A stretch of DNA of 64,000 nucleotides from Buttiauxella gaviniae (GTDB lineage Bacteria > Pseudomonadota > Gammaproteobacteria > Enterobacterales > Enterobacteriaceae), in NCBI RefSeq assembly GCF_040786275.1, contig NZ_JBFMVT010000002.1, forward strand, positions 3,348,001-3,412,000, read 5' to 3'. Below are positions 9,248 through 17,895 of this stretch, one piece after another. The position numbers were made by a program, and so were the translations under genes. The notes under the pieces are model-generated. The model was not told where the DNA came from. It made no database searches and saw only the letters and a program-made list of their open reading frames with translations. Positions within the stretch are counted from its first letter, which is position 1, and each line of letters starts with the position of its first letter.

Positions 9248-10135
9248 CTAATTCACATCTATGGGGGTAATCTGCGTTTCGCGCTTGAGGGTAAGCGTCG
9301 ATCCTATCGATGCAGCAATGATTGAAAGCAATGCAAGCCACTGCACTAGAGTGAGGTGCTCACCCAGGAATAACATACCGGATAACGCCGCCAGTCCGGG
9401 TTCCATACTCATCAGCGTGCCGAATGTTCGCGTCGGTAAACGGGTGAGGGCAATCATTTCCAGCGAGTAGGGCAGCGCCGTTGATAAAACCGCTACGCCA
9501 AGGCCAAGCGGCAGAAGCGACCAGTGCCACAGTGCATCCCCGGTTTGTAATACGCCAATTGGCACGAAGATGACGGCGGCGATGCATGAACCAAAAGCGA
9601 CCGTAGCCGGGCCGTGATCGACACCTGCTTTTTGCCCAAACAGAATGTAAATCGCCCAGCAAGCCCCGGCACCCAGTGCAAAGGCTGCGCCGGCTAAATC
9701 GACGTGGGAAATAGACTGCCCCAGTGGCAGCAAGAACCACAGACCGAGTACGGCCAAAATCACCCAGACAAAATCGACTGCCCGGCGAGACGAAAATAGC
9801 GCCACGGCAAGGGGGCCGGTGAACTCCAGCGCTACGGCGATGCCAAGCGGCACTGTCTGAATAGATAAATAGAACAGATAATTCATGCCGCCTAAAGCCA
9901 GGCCATACATCAATAGCGGAATGCGCTGCTCCGCTTTGAAACGTAAGCGCCACGGTTTGAAAATAATTACCAGAATCAAGGTACCTAGAGCCAGGCGCAA
10001 CGCGGTTACGCCCGGTGCGCCGACAAGAGGGAATAATGATTTTGCCAGTGATGCGCCACTTTGAATCGAAGTCATGGCAATCAAAAGAACAACGATAGGC
10101 AACCAAACGGGGGTCTTACGTGGCGATAACGGCAT
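9248..10135 (-). CDS. rhtA: RhtA, threonine/homoserine exporter
   Basis: A 295-residue inner-membrane exporter (YbiF) of the EamA/DMT superfamily with about ten membrane helices in two repeats. Recognisable segments include SIQSGASLAKSLFPLVGAPGVTALRLALG and GEHLTLVQWLALLSIIAASIGS. E. coli RhtA exports threonine, homoserine and some amino acid analogues. Its place between dps and ompX is as in E. coli. It is transcribed away from ompX. Confidence 0.95.
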   Translation of the reverse strand: MPLSPRKTPVWLPIVVLLIAMTSIQSGASLAKSLFPLVGAPGVTALRLALGTLILVIIFKPWRLRFKAEQRIPLLMYGLALGGMNYLFYLSIQTVPLGIAVALEFTGPLAVALFSSRRAVDFVWVILAVLGLWFLLPLGQSISHVDLAGAAFALGAGACWAIYILFGQKAGVDHGPATVAFGSCIAAVIFVPIGVLQTGDALWHWSLLPLGLGVAVLSTALPYSLEMIALTRLPTRTFGTLMSMEPGLAALSGMLFLGEHLTLVQWLALLSIIAASIGSTLTLKRETQITPIDVN

Positions 10136-10504
10136 CCTGCTTCCTGTCAGTCAGTGTCTAGTTAAGTCAAGAATATAAAAGTAACCCCAGTGTAAATGAT
10201 TAAGTTATGGCTGGTTGAGAATTCATTGAAAAAAATAATGGCCTAATGCAGTACTATAAGTGGGTGATCGATTAAGATTTGTTCAGTTAAGTTTAAGAAT
10301 TATCTGGATGACGAGGGTAGTCTTCACGCCAATAATTGTGGCGCTTTTTAATAAAAAGCTCGCAATTTGAATGGCCTGCAATGTAATGGAAATGTTCTGT
10401 TACATGAAAGGATTCGTTAGACAACGTAAATGTCGCAGAGTTTCGTACACATTTTTGATATATTAAAAACTTAGAAGTTACTTGAAGCACATTTGAGGTG
10501 GTTT
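10136..10504. other. rhtA-ompX divergent intergenic region, 369 bp
   Basis: AT-rich control region for two divergent genes. A possible ompX -10 (TATATT, about 10459-10464) lies about 40 bp before the ompX ATG, without a good -35. No reading frame looks genuine. Nothing else was recognised. Confidence 0.45.
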
Positions 10505-11011
10505 ATGAAAAAAATTGCATGTCTTTCAGCACTGGCTTGTGTTCTGGCCGTTTCCGTTGGTACCGCATCTGCAGCAACTAGCACCGTAACTGGTGGCTAC
10601 GCTCAGAGCGATATGCAGGGCGTTGCTAACAAAGCTAGCGGTTTCAACCTGAAATATCGTTACGAAAACGACACCCCATTGGGTTACATCGGTTCCTTCA
10701 CTTACACCGAGAAAAACCGCTCTGAAGAAGGCGTCTACAGCAAAGCACAATACTACGGCATCACTGCGGGTCCAGCTTACCGTCTGAACGACTGGGCAAG
10801 CATCTACGGTGTAGTGGGTGTTGGTTACGGTAAAGCACAGGCAACTGCTGCTGAAGACAAAGCTGATTCAAGCGACTACGGTTTCTCCTACGGCGCAGGT
10901 CTGCAGTTCAACCCAGTTGAAAACGTTGCTCTGGACGTTTCCTACGAGCAGAGCCGCATCCGTAACGTTGATGTTGGCACCTGGATCGCAGGCGTGGGTT
11001 ACCGCTTCTAA
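10505..11011 (+). CDS. ompX: OmpX, small outer-membrane beta-barrel protein
   Basis: 168 residues. Signal peptide about 1-23 ending ASA, then an eight-stranded barrel of the OmpX/Ail family. Family marks are STVTGGYAQSD at the mature start, FNLKYRYEN, AGPAYRLNDWASIYGVVGVGYGK, and a terminal aromatic F (GVGYRF) for BAM-dependent insertion. It may affect adhesion and surface stress; E. coli OmpX is three residues longer. GAGG stands 6 bases before the ATG at 10505; an earlier in-frame start is unsupported. Codon use looks highly optimised, suggesting high expression. Confidence 0.97.
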   Translation: MKKIACLSALACVLAVSVGTASAATSTVTGGYAQSDMQGVANKASGFNLKYRYENDTPLGYIGSFTYTEKNRSEEGVYSKAQYYGITAGPAYRLNDWASIYGVVGVGYGKAQATAAEDKADSSDYGFSYGAGLQFNPVENVALDVSYEQSRIRNVDVGTWIAGVGYRF

Positions 11012-11062
11012 TTTCACTTTAACGAGTGAAAATAAAAATCCGCCCAAGTGGCGGATTTTTTT
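11012..11062 (+). terminator. Tandem stem-loops ending ompX
   Basis: Directly after the stop is a stem TTTCACT/AGTGAAA (11012-11018 with 11025-11031). A classical terminator follows (ATCCGCC 11038-11044 with GGCGGAT 11050-11056, extended by A/T pairing) with a run of T. The pair probably gives a stable, sharply ended mRNA. Confidence 0.9.
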
Positions 11063-11117
11063 ATACCCAAATTCCCCGTTTTATTTGATGCTAAACGAAA
11101 CGGGAAATTCAATAAAA

Positions 11118-12704
11118 TCAACGCGTTTTAGTTTCAAACACATCCGTCTGCAGATGAGTATAGTCCACCTTCTTGAGCTTAAAGTTGGTGATGTAAATTG
11201 GCCCCGCATTCTGCTCAGAAATAAACTTGTACTTCGGCATTAATTCTTTGGTTTTAATCCCCGTCCAGGCAGAAAAGAAATTCAGGAAATCGTTGGCTGA
11301 ACGGCGCGCTTTAATCTGGCGATGCGCTTTATCATCACTTGAAAGCACCATAAATGGTACCTGGAAGTTTTGCTGAAACTCATCATCGTGCGCCAGATAT
11401 TGCACATCGGTGCCACGCTCTTTGAATGCCAGACCGTGATCGGAGAAGTAAACCATCGAGAAGCTTTCACCGCTGTTTTGCAACTGCTGGTAAAGCTGTT
11501 TTAGCAGGTCGTCAGTTTGCGTCATGCTATAGATATAACAAGACGTCTCTTTCGACTGCACAAAATCTTTATATTTACCCTGCGTACGATCGCATGCCTG
11601 TGGATGCGAACCCATCAAATGCAGCACAATTAATTGCGGCGTAGTGCGTTGGGTTGCAAATACCTGTGCCGTCATTTTCAATAATGCTTCGTCGCGGGTA
11701 TTTTTATCCGCTTCAAAATCACCGTTTTTCAGGAAATGTACTTCATCTGCACGTTTGGCGATGCTGGCGATGGCGGTATCGTACTCACCAATTTGCCCTT
11801 GATTGGAGAACCACCAGGTCTGGAATCCGGCGCGGTTAGCAAGCGTGATAATACTGTCCTGATACTGCGGTTTACCATCAACGACGCGGTTGAGCGTCAT
11901 GCCTAACGATTTCTGCGTTGACCCGCTGGCAGCTACATAATCCATAAACAGATTGCCATTGACCTGGCTTGCAAACGGGGTGTTATCCCAGTGCCCGCCA
12001 AACGCGCCTAATGCGTCGCGTCGTGCGCTTTCACCAATCACAACGACATACGTCTGGTATTTCGGCTTAACTGCCAGCACATTCCAGGTGTCCTTCATTT
12101 TCGAGAAGGCCTGCATGCGCGTTTGCTCGTCAATAACTTCCTGGTTATTCACAATGACATCTTTAACAAAGCGGAAAACCGGATAGCCGGAGTCTTTGAT
12201 TTTAAATACGCCGCCGTAGGCCAGGTTTTGCACAGGTGCGACAAAGAAACAGACCACGCTCACGACCAGACATAAACTGTCGAAATGGCACCAGGTCCTC
12301 TTCTTCGCGGCTATTTTGCGGCGCACGGCAATCACGCCGAGCGCCAGAATAAAGACCGATACCAAATAGCTGTACCACGGGAAGATAGTCATTATCTCCG
12401 TGGATTCTTCGAAGTTGGTCGAATGCAGGGCCAGCAGAGTATTAAAGTTTGGCGCGCCGTAAGCCTGACCAAAAGGGAAATACATGGCTGCGAGTAGACT
12501 GCAAATAGCCAGTAACCCTTTTTGTAGTTTGGGTGCGCTGCGCCAAAGCAGCAGCAGAACGCAACTGAATGCGACCGCATAGAGAATGCTAAATTCGTAG
12601 CCGAGTGCGAAGTTAATCAGTAGAGACTGAAGGAAATAAAAACCAGTCCACGGGTTAAGCGCAATTGCGCGAGTCGTCAGGGTATCTTTAACCGTTAAAT
12701 TCAT
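11118..12704 (-). CDS. opgE: OpgE, phosphoethanolamine transferase for osmoregulated periplasmic glucans
   Basis: 528 residues, matching E. coli OpgE (YbiP). Five hydrophobic segments in the first 175 residues anchor a periplasmic sulfatase-fold domain of the EptA family. VVVIGESARRDALG carries the metal ligand and is followed by the nucleophile region ASGSTQKSLG. LIVLHLMGSHPQACDRT and VYFSDHGLAFKERG supply further metal ligands. It moves phosphoethanolamine from phosphatidylethanolamine onto periplasmic glucans. The ATG at 12704 gives the E. coli N-terminus MNLT; its ribosome site is weak. Confidence 0.94.
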   Translation of the reverse strand: MNLTVKDTLTTRAIALNPWTGFYFLQSLLINFALGYEFSILYAVAFSCVLLLLWRSAPKLQKGLLAICSLLAAMYFPFGQAYGAPNFNTLLALHSTNFEESTEIMTIFPWYSYLVSVFILALGVIAVRRKIAAKKRTWCHFDSLCLVVSVVCFFVAPVQNLAYGGVFKIKDSGYPVFRFVKDVIVNNQEVIDEQTRMQAFSKMKDTWNVLAVKPKYQTYVVVIGESARRDALGAFGGHWDNTPFASQVNGNLFMDYVAASGSTQKSLGMTLNRVVDGKPQYQDSIITLANRAGFQTWWFSNQGQIGEYDTAIASIAKRADEVHFLKNGDFEADKNTRDEALLKMTAQVFATQRTTPQLIVLHLMGSHPQACDRTQGKYKDFVQSKETSCYIYSMTQTDDLLKQLYQQLQNSGESFSMVYFSDHGLAFKERGTDVQYLAHDDEFQQNFQVPFMVLSSDDKAHRQIKARRSANDFLNFFSAWTGIKTKELMPKYKFISEQNAGPIYITNFKLKKVDYTHLQTDVFETKTR

Positions 12705-13022
12705 GTTTTTCGAGATCTACTAAACGCCATGCGAAGACCCTGGCGACGAGGGTAAGAACCTGCCTGACAGACGGAAAAGAAGGGAAACTGGACCGCATCT
12801 GCGAGCCGCTTCATGTGCAGGGCTGCAAGAAGATAGAGCGGTACGATAAGAAGATCAACTGATAAGCGAAATGTGTTTTGCGAAGCAGATAACAAATCCG
12901 ACAAATGGCAGGGTTAAAGCGTGTAAAACGGAGGTATTCACGGAATCTATTGAAAAAGAAATTTATAAGCAGGCACCCGTAGCTGTTCAGCTAGAGTGAA
13001 ACAGGAAAGGCAGGGCGGCCGC
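12705..13022. other. opgE-mntS intergenic region, 318 bp
   Basis: Lies between the 3' end of mntS and the opgE start, both on the minus strand. An open frame at 12701-12904 begins with TTG, overlaps the opgE start, lacks a ribosome site and looks unreal. A long-loop inverted repeat (CAGGGCG near 13011 with CGCCCTG near 13043) spans the end of mntS, without a T-run. Nothing else was recognised. Confidence 0.5.
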
Positions 13023-13151
13023 CTATGGCTTCGGTTTTTCGCCCTGCTGAGGTTTCCCGGAAACCCAATCACATATCATATTCAGCAGCATCAGCCGCAC
13101 TTGAAACGGGGAATGTGTAAACACGCTCATGCACCTCTTGAATTCATTCAT
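13023..13151 (-). CDS. mntS: MntS, small manganese-responsive protein
   Basis: A 42-residue protein too small for most gene callers. Its N-terminus MNEFKRCMSVFTHSPFQVRL and the end KPQQGEKPKP follow E. coli MntS (also 42 residues), and it sits in the same place, divergent from mntR. E. coli MntS raises available intracellular manganese, apparently by inhibiting the exporter MntP, and is repressed by MntR-Mn. AGGAGG stands 6 bases before this ATG; the 24 in-frame codons upstream are not needed. A palindromic MntR-type site lies 64 bp upstream. Confidence 0.9.
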   Translation of the reverse strand: MNEFKRCMSVFTHSPFQVRLMLLNMICDWVSGKPQQGEKPKP

Positions 13152-13214
13152 ATAACCCTCCTGTTCGCTTCTGCCGCCCTTAGTTCCTTTAAAAGCTGAC
13201 TGCATTACATACAG

Positions 13215-13232
13215 ATATAGCACAGGCTATAT
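13215..13232 (-). promoter_or_regulatory. MntR operator of mntS
   Basis: ATATAGCACAGGCTATAT, a near-perfect 18-bp palindrome (ATATAGC/GCTATAT arms), has the ATAGC...GCTAT arms of known MntR boxes. It lies between mntS and mntR, 64 bp before mntS. Repression by manganese-loaded MntR is inferred from the E. coli system. Confidence 0.75.
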
Positions 13233-13341
13233 TGTATAGCTATTGCTAATTCGTTAAATTTTTGTGCTTACGTGATGCTGGTTTACAATGGGGCCAAACA
13301 TCGTCATGGGACGATGCCGCGCCACTGCAAGAGGAAGCATC

Positions 13342-13809
13342 ATGAGCCGTACGCCTGGCCAAAAAAATAAACAGAAAGTGACGCAGTTGGTAAACGTTGA
13401 AGCGCATGTGGAAGGCTTTCGACAGGTGCGGGAAGCGCACCGTCGTGAATTAATTGATGATTATGTTGAGCTGATTTCTGATTTGATTCGTGAGGTTGGA
13501 GAAGTCCGCCAGGTTGATATGGCGGCACGCCTTGGCGTCTCTCAGCCAACGGTTGCAAAAATGTTAAAACGCCTGGCGTCGGTTGGGCTTATCGAACAAA
13601 TACCCTGGCGTGGCGTTTTTCTGACGGCAGAAGGGGAGAAGCTGGCGCAGATGAGCCGCGAACGTCATCAGATTGTCGAAAACTTTTTCCTTGCGCTCGG
13701 TATCAGCCCGGAAACCGCAAGGATTGATGCGGAAGGCGTTGAACACCACGTCAGTGAGGAGACGCTGGAAGCATTTCGTCTTTTTAGCGAACAGCGAGGT
13801 TTTAAGTAG
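13342..13809 (+). CDS. mntR: MntR, manganese-dependent DtxR-family repressor
   Basis: 155 residues, the E. coli length. A winged helix at about 45-95 contains [21 protein letters not shown], followed by the metal-binding/dimerisation domain with [10 protein letters not shown] and [17 protein letters not shown]. With Mn(II) it represses mntS and mntH type genes. The start at 13342 (GAGGAAG upstream, MSR start) was chosen over the upstream in-frame ATG at 13288. The stop is 2 bp before ybiR, so the two are co-transcribed. Confidence 0.96.
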   Translation: MSRTPGQKNKQKVTQLVNVEAHVEGFRQVREAHRRELIDDYVELISDLIREVGEVRQVDMAARLGVSQPTVAKMLKRLASVGLIEQIPWRGVFLTAEGEKLAQMSRERHQIVENFFLALGISPETARIDAEGVEHHVSEETLEAFRLFSEQRGFK

Positions 13810-13811
13810 GA

Positions 13812-14930
13812 ATGGTACAAACCCTGCTTCGTCCGTTCGCTCGCGACCACTTTCTTCATCTATTGCTGCTCATCGGTGTTGCGTTAAGTTTTATCACGCC
13901 TTTTCATCCTGAACGGTGGGTTCATGCGATTGACTGGCACACGATCATTACGCTCGCGGGCCTGATGATGTTGACCAAAGGCGTGGAACTGAGCGGTTAT
14001 TTCGATGTGCTGGGCCGTCGTATGGTGAAGCGTTTTGCCAGTGAGCGCTCCCTGGCATTGTTTTTGGTGAGCGCCGCGGCACTGCTTTCGACGTTTCTGA
14101 CTAACGACGTGGCACTGTTTATTATTGTCCCGTTGACCATTACGCTGAAAAAACTGTGCGCGATACCGATTAACCGGCTCATCATTTTTGAAGCGCTGGC
14201 GGTGAATGCCGGTTCAACGCTCACGCCAATTGGCAACCCGCAGAACATCTTGCTTTGGGGGCGTTCGGGCTTATCGTTTGGGGCGTTTACCTGGCAAATG
14301 GCGCCATTGGCGACAGCCATTATGCTTAGTTTGCTGGTGCTTTGCTGGTTCTGTTTCCCGAATAAAAAACTGACTTACCAGGCTCATGATAAACGGCATG
14401 ACTGGCAGCCTCGGCTGGTGCTGAGTTGTGTGGCGCTTTACGTCGTATTTATTGTCGCGCTTGAGCTTAAACAAGAAATCTGGGGGTTGGCGATTGTCGC
14501 AGCGGGCTTTTTACTGCTTGCGCGTCGGGTATTGCTGAATATTGACTGGAGTTTGCTGCTGGTCTTTATGGTGATGTTTATTGATGTGTACCTGATAACG
14601 CAACTGCCGGTGTTACAACACGCGCTGGAGGGCATTAATCAGCTTTCAACAGGTGGGTTATTTGCGTTAGGGATTGGTTTATCACAGTTTATCAGCAATG
14701 TTCCCTCAACGATTTTGCTGCTGAACTACGTTCCTGCTTCGGTGCTGCTGGCCTTTGCGGTCAACATTGGCGGTTTTGGATTGTTGCCGGGGTCGCTGGC
14801 GAATCTGATCGCATTACGCATGGCTAACGATCGTCGTATTTGGATACGTTTTCATTACTATTCGCTGCCGATGTTAGTCTGGGCGGCAGCGCTGGGCTAT
14901 GGATTATTGCTGTTGCTCAAACAGTTTTAA
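13812..14930 (+). CDS. ybiR: YbiR, anion-transporter-family membrane protein
   Basis: 372 residues, same as E. coli YbiR. About ten membrane helices of the ArsB/NhaD (CitM-like) ion transporter fold. Typical motifs are STFLTNDVALFIIVPLT near 96-112, VNAGSTLTPIGNPQNILLWG near 133-152, and the repeat-related SQFISNVPSTILLLNYVP near 292-309. Transport substrate is unknown; coupling to mntR suggests, but does not prove, a metal or stress link. In E. coli ldtB (ybiS) follows; here ybjI does. Confidence 0.9.
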   Translation: MVQTLLRPFARDHFLHLLLLIGVALSFITPFHPERWVHAIDWHTIITLAGLMMLTKGVELSGYFDVLGRRMVKRFASERSLALFLVSAAALLSTFLTNDVALFIIVPLTITLKKLCAIPINRLIIFEALAVNAGSTLTPIGNPQNILLWGRSGLSFGAFTWQMAPLATAIMLSLLVLCWFCFPNKKLTYQAHDKRHDWQPRLVLSCVALYVVFIVALELKQEIWGLAIVAAGFLLLARRVLLNIDWSLLLVFMVMFIDVYLITQLPVLQHALEGINQLSTGGLFALGIGLSQFISNVPSTILLLNYVPASVLLAFAVNIGGFGLLPGSLANLIALRMANDRRIWIRFHYYSLPMLVWAAALGYGLLLLLKQF

Positions 14931-14960
14931 GAGGTGAGGGGATTGCCCCTCACCACTCCA

Positions 14961-15776
14961 TTACGCGTTAAATGGCGCTTCTTTTTTCAATACTTTTTCA
15001 ATCACATCCAGCACGCCCTGCTGATTGCAATGCCCCGCCCGATAAGTCGCTATTTGCTTAATTTTTTCAGGCGCATTTTCCATCGCAAAGCCATATTTGG
15101 CCTGGCGCAACATTTCTATATCGTTGCCCCCGTCGCCAAATGTCACCACTTCGCTGTCATTAATGCCCCATTTTTCCTGCAAAATACGCAGGCCGTTGGC
15201 TTTATGAACACCGGGAATGATGAGGTCAATCGAACCGTGGCCGCTGGAAACCGGAACCATAATGCCTTCGAATTTCTCTGCCAGGGAGTTCATTGTGTCG
15301 TCTAACAGACTGTCCGGCAGATTGAGCGCAAATTTAAAGAACACATCGTTCAGATTAGAGAAATTATCCACCAGTTGAAGACGGTGATAATAGCGACGTG
15401 CCATGGCTATAAATGCGTCATCATAGCTTTTCAGGGTATAGCCGTTGTGTTTGCCACAGGCGATGATATCCACATGCGGCAATGTCAGCAGGTGGTCGAT
15501 AACCGTGTTGAACTGCTGCTTTGTCAGCTCGCCATTGAAGGTATCTTTTTCTTCACTGACCACCCAGCCGCCGTTATCGGCAACGAATGAGATCTCGTGG
15601 GCGATCTCCGGGAAAAATGAAATTAACTGATAATACTGGTTGCCACTGGCGACCACGAAACGGATCCCTTGCTCTTTCATCTGCGCGTACTGCTCCGCAA
15701 AACGTGCGCGGTTGTACTCTTTTTTATCGTCCAGAAACGTACCATCCATGTCGACGGCAATTAATTTCACACTCAT
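14961..15776 (-). CDS. ybjI: YbjI, HAD-superfamily sugar/flavin phosphatase
   Basis: 271-residue HAD phosphatase of the Cof (IIB) type. Motif I DMDGTF at residues 9-14 holds both catalytic Asp. The later motif [10 protein letters not shown] near 218-227 supplies the Mg ligand, with a Cof cap between. E. coli YbjI dephosphorylates FMN and 5-amino-6-(5-phosphoribitylamino)uracil, a missing riboflavin step. Its ATG overlaps the ybjJ stop by 4 bases, so the two are translationally coupled. Confidence 0.93.
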   Translation of the reverse strand: MSVKLIAVDMDGTFLDDKKEYNRARFAEQYAQMKEQGIRFVVASGNQYYQLISFFPEIAHEISFVADNGGWVVSEEKDTFNGELTKQQFNTVIDHLLTLPHVDIIACGKHNGYTLKSYDDAFIAMARRYYHRLQLVDNFSNLNDVFFKFALNLPDSLLDDTMNSLAEKFEGIMVPVSSGHGSIDLIIPGVHKANGLRILQEKWGINDSEVVTFGDGGNDIEMLRQAKYGFAMENAPEKIKQIATYRAGHCNQQGVLDVIEKVLKKEAPFNA

Positions 15777-16996
15777 CGAACTCTCCCTTCAAGCGAGTGG
15801 GTAACAAGGTCTGTAGGTTTAGCGACGGCTTTTGCAACCAGAGCTGCAACCACCATCAAACTCAGTACAACCAGCATGGCAAGGCGTAGGCCGTAATGTT
15901 CCCCAAGGAAGCCCAACAGCGGTGGACCCACAAGGAATGCAATATAGCCTGAAGCCGCAACCACGCTGACGCGAGTGGCCGGATCCGGCCCGGTATCGCC
16001 TGCGGCCGAGATCGTTAATGGGAAACCGAGCGAGGTGCCTAATCCCCACAAAATGACCGAAACACCGGCTACAAACGCGTTATCAACAAAGATGATTAAA
16101 CCGATACCCAAAATCCCCATCACCGCGCACGCACGCACAACGGCTACGCGGCTGTAGCGATCGATAAACCAGCCGCCGGTAAAGCGTCCCACAGTCATCC
16201 CAAGAGTGAAACCGACATAAATCATTGAGCCGGATGTCGGGTTAAAACCGTGGCCGTCGACCATCAGCAATGGCAGCCAGTCATTTGCGGAACCTTCCGC
16301 AAACGCCATTGCCAGTACAATCGTCCCGATGAGTAACAGCTGGAGATCTTTATAGAACGGGGGATGAGCTTCGTGCTGATTTTCGCCTTCGCCTTCGGCA
16401 TTATTCTTGCCAACGCCGTGCGGAATCGCGGTAATAGCAATCACAATCGGCGTGATAACCACTAAACCAATCACTAAAAGATGCCCGTACGCGCTAACGT
16501 TAAAGGCCGTTAAACTCATGCCGATACCTGCGCCTGCGAGCGTGCCAAGGCTATAAAAGCCATGCATCATCGGCAATACGGTCTTTTTCAGTAAACCTTC
16601 AACGATGGCTCCTTCGACGTTCATCGCCACTTCTGATGAACCGAGCCCCGCGCCTAAAATAGCCAGGCCAAGCGCAAACAAAACCGGAGATGAAACAAAA
16701 AGCGCCGACCCCATTACCAACATGCCGGTGACCATTAGCGTCATGCCGCTGCGGATAATATTGCGCGTCCCAAACCGCTTAACCAGCCAGCCGGAGCAAA
16801 GAATACCGCTCATCGAACCAATCGACAGACCAAATAGCACAATGCCCATGCCGGCGGTAGAAACGCTAAGCGTGTCTCGGATGGCGGGCGTACGTGTTGC
16901 CCACGACGCCATAACCAAGCCGGGCAAAAAGAAGAAGGCGAATAAAGCCCAGGTGCGACGCTGCGTGGCTTTGCGAGTATGGGTAACGGCGGACAT
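15773..16996 (-). CDS. ybjJ: YbjJ, major facilitator superfamily transporter
   Basis: 407 residues, 12 predicted helices of the MFS. Matches E. coli YbjJ, including [56 protein letters not shown] and [18 protein letters not shown]. Substrate unknown. The ATG at 16996 was preferred to a TTG nine codons upstream; neither has a strong ribosome site. It is divergent from ybjK, whose TetR-type product is the obvious candidate regulator through the palindrome between them. Confidence 0.9.
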   Translation of the reverse strand: MSAVTHTRKATQRRTWALFAFFFLPGLVMASWATRTPAIRDTLSVSTAGMGIVLFGLSIGSMSGILCSGWLVKRFGTRNIIRSGMTLMVTGMLVMGSALFVSSPVLFALGLAILGAGLGSSEVAMNVEGAIVEGLLKKTVLPMMHGFYSLGTLAGAGIGMSLTAFNVSAYGHLLVIGLVVITPIVIAITAIPHGVGKNNAEGEGENQHEAHPPFYKDLQLLLIGTIVLAMAFAEGSANDWLPLLMVDGHGFNPTSGSMIYVGFTLGMTVGRFTGGWFIDRYSRVAVVRACAVMGILGIGLIIFVDNAFVAGVSVILWGLGTSLGFPLTISAAGDTGPDPATRVSVVAASGYIAFLVGPPLLGFLGEHYGLRLAMLVVLSLMVVAALVAKAVAKPTDLVTHSLEGRVR

Positions 16997-17041
16997 GGAA
17001 ATACCGGTTGGCAGAGAATACAAATCACACTAGCAAGTTTG

Positions 17042-17055
17042 TGTACATTTGTACA
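17042..17055. promoter_or_regulatory. Palindrome in the ybjJ-ybjK control region, candidate YbjK operator
   Basis: TGTACATTTGTACA, an inverted repeat (TGTAC 17042-17046, GTACA 17051-17055) within a longer AT-rich run, midway between two divergent genes. A TetR-family gene with a divergent transporter normally shares such an operator. Assignment to YbjK is inference. Confidence 0.5.
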
Positions 17056-17102
17056 TATTGCCTGGTAAACTCTTTTCCGTCCGTTATTACTGAGCAATCA
17101 AC

Positions 17103-17648
17103 ATGAGCAAATCCCCACGGCGTAACGACCCTGACCGACGCGCACGCATACTGCAAGCCACGCTGGATATGTTGGTGGAACATGGTATTAGCCATATTAC
17201 GCATCGTAAAATCGCCGAAGCGGCGGGCGTCTCACTGGGGTCAATGACCTACTATTTTGACGGCATTGAATCGCTCCTGGGCGAAGCCTTCACGCAGTTT
17301 GCCCATCAGATGTCAGACGACTATCGCGTTCGCATGGAGCAGGCCTGCAACCGCGATGAAGCATGCGAAGCGATTGTCGATATGATTTGCGGGGAGAAGA
17401 TCGCGACGTCGTACAACCTGCAAGTGATGTATCAACTTTATGCCTACGCCAATCGCAATCCCGCGCTAAAAATCATCATGCAGGACTGGATGTGCCGCAG
17501 CCAGCAAGTGCTGGAAGCCTTCTTTGATCCGATAACCGCCCGAACGCTGGATGCATTTATCGAAGGAATGACGCTGCATTATGTGACGGATCGACATCCG
17601 TTGAGTCGGGAAGAATTGATTGAGATGGTGGGGCGAATTGTCAGGTAG
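17103..17648 (+). CDS. rcdR: YbjK (RcdR), TetR-family regulator
   Basis: 181 residues. N-terminal TetR helix-turn-helix (RRARILQATLDMLVEHGISHITHRKIAEAAGVSLGSMTYYF, about 12-52), followed by an effector domain ending GMTLHYVTDRHPLSREELIEMVGRIVR. E. coli YbjK/RcdR (178 residues) has been tied to control of the biofilm regulator csgD. It faces the MFS gene ybjJ across 106 bp. Ligand unknown. Confidence 0.9.
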   Translation: MSKSPRRNDPDRRARILQATLDMLVEHGISHITHRKIAEAAGVSLGSMTYYFDGIESLLGEAFTQFAHQMSDDYRVRMEQACNRDEACEAIVDMICGEKIATSYNLQVMYQLYAYANRNPALKIIMQDWMCRSQQVLEAFFDPITARTLDAFIEGMTLHYVTDRHPLSREELIEMVGRIVR

Positions 17649-17740
17649 ATTTGCTATGCGCTCAGCCGGTTGTGTTGTGCAAATGGGGGGCGGGGCTTTT
17701 GCTGGTGGCTAATTTAGGAAGACCACAAATCCCAGGCAAT

Positions 17741-17783
17741 AAAAAACCCATCAACCTTGAACCAAAGAGGCGGGGTTGATGGG
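17741..17783 (-). terminator. Terminator of ybjL
   Basis: A 10-bp perfect stem CCCATCAACC (17747-17756) with GGTTGATGGG (17774-17783), loop of 17, followed on the minus strand by TTTTTTATTG. It lies 113 bp past the ybjL stop. No T-run on the plus strand, so ybjK does not end here. Confidence 0.8.
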
Positions 17784-17895
17784 CTCCACAAATTGGGGAC
17801 ATCAAAGAAAAGCAGTGGCACTAATTAAGACTTTGCCCCGGGCAAAAAGTTCGGCCTGTCATAAAAAAATCTTTTTTCTTTGTCTGCGGCATGGA

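Noticed and set aside
9360-10106. 248-codon frame overlapping rhtA on the same strand
   Set aside because: Wrong frame of rhtA, very rich in Arg/Ser/Cys; rhtA itself is clearly coding.
12701-12904. 67-codon minus-strand frame upstream of opgE
   Set aside because: Starts with TTG, lacks a ribosome site, overlaps the opgE start by 4 bases and shows no homology; probably leader sequence.
13011-13043. Rho-independent terminator for mntS
   Set aside because: CAGGGCG/CGCCCTG arms exist but the loop is about 19 bases, the stem overlaps the end of mntS, and no T-run follows on the minus strand.
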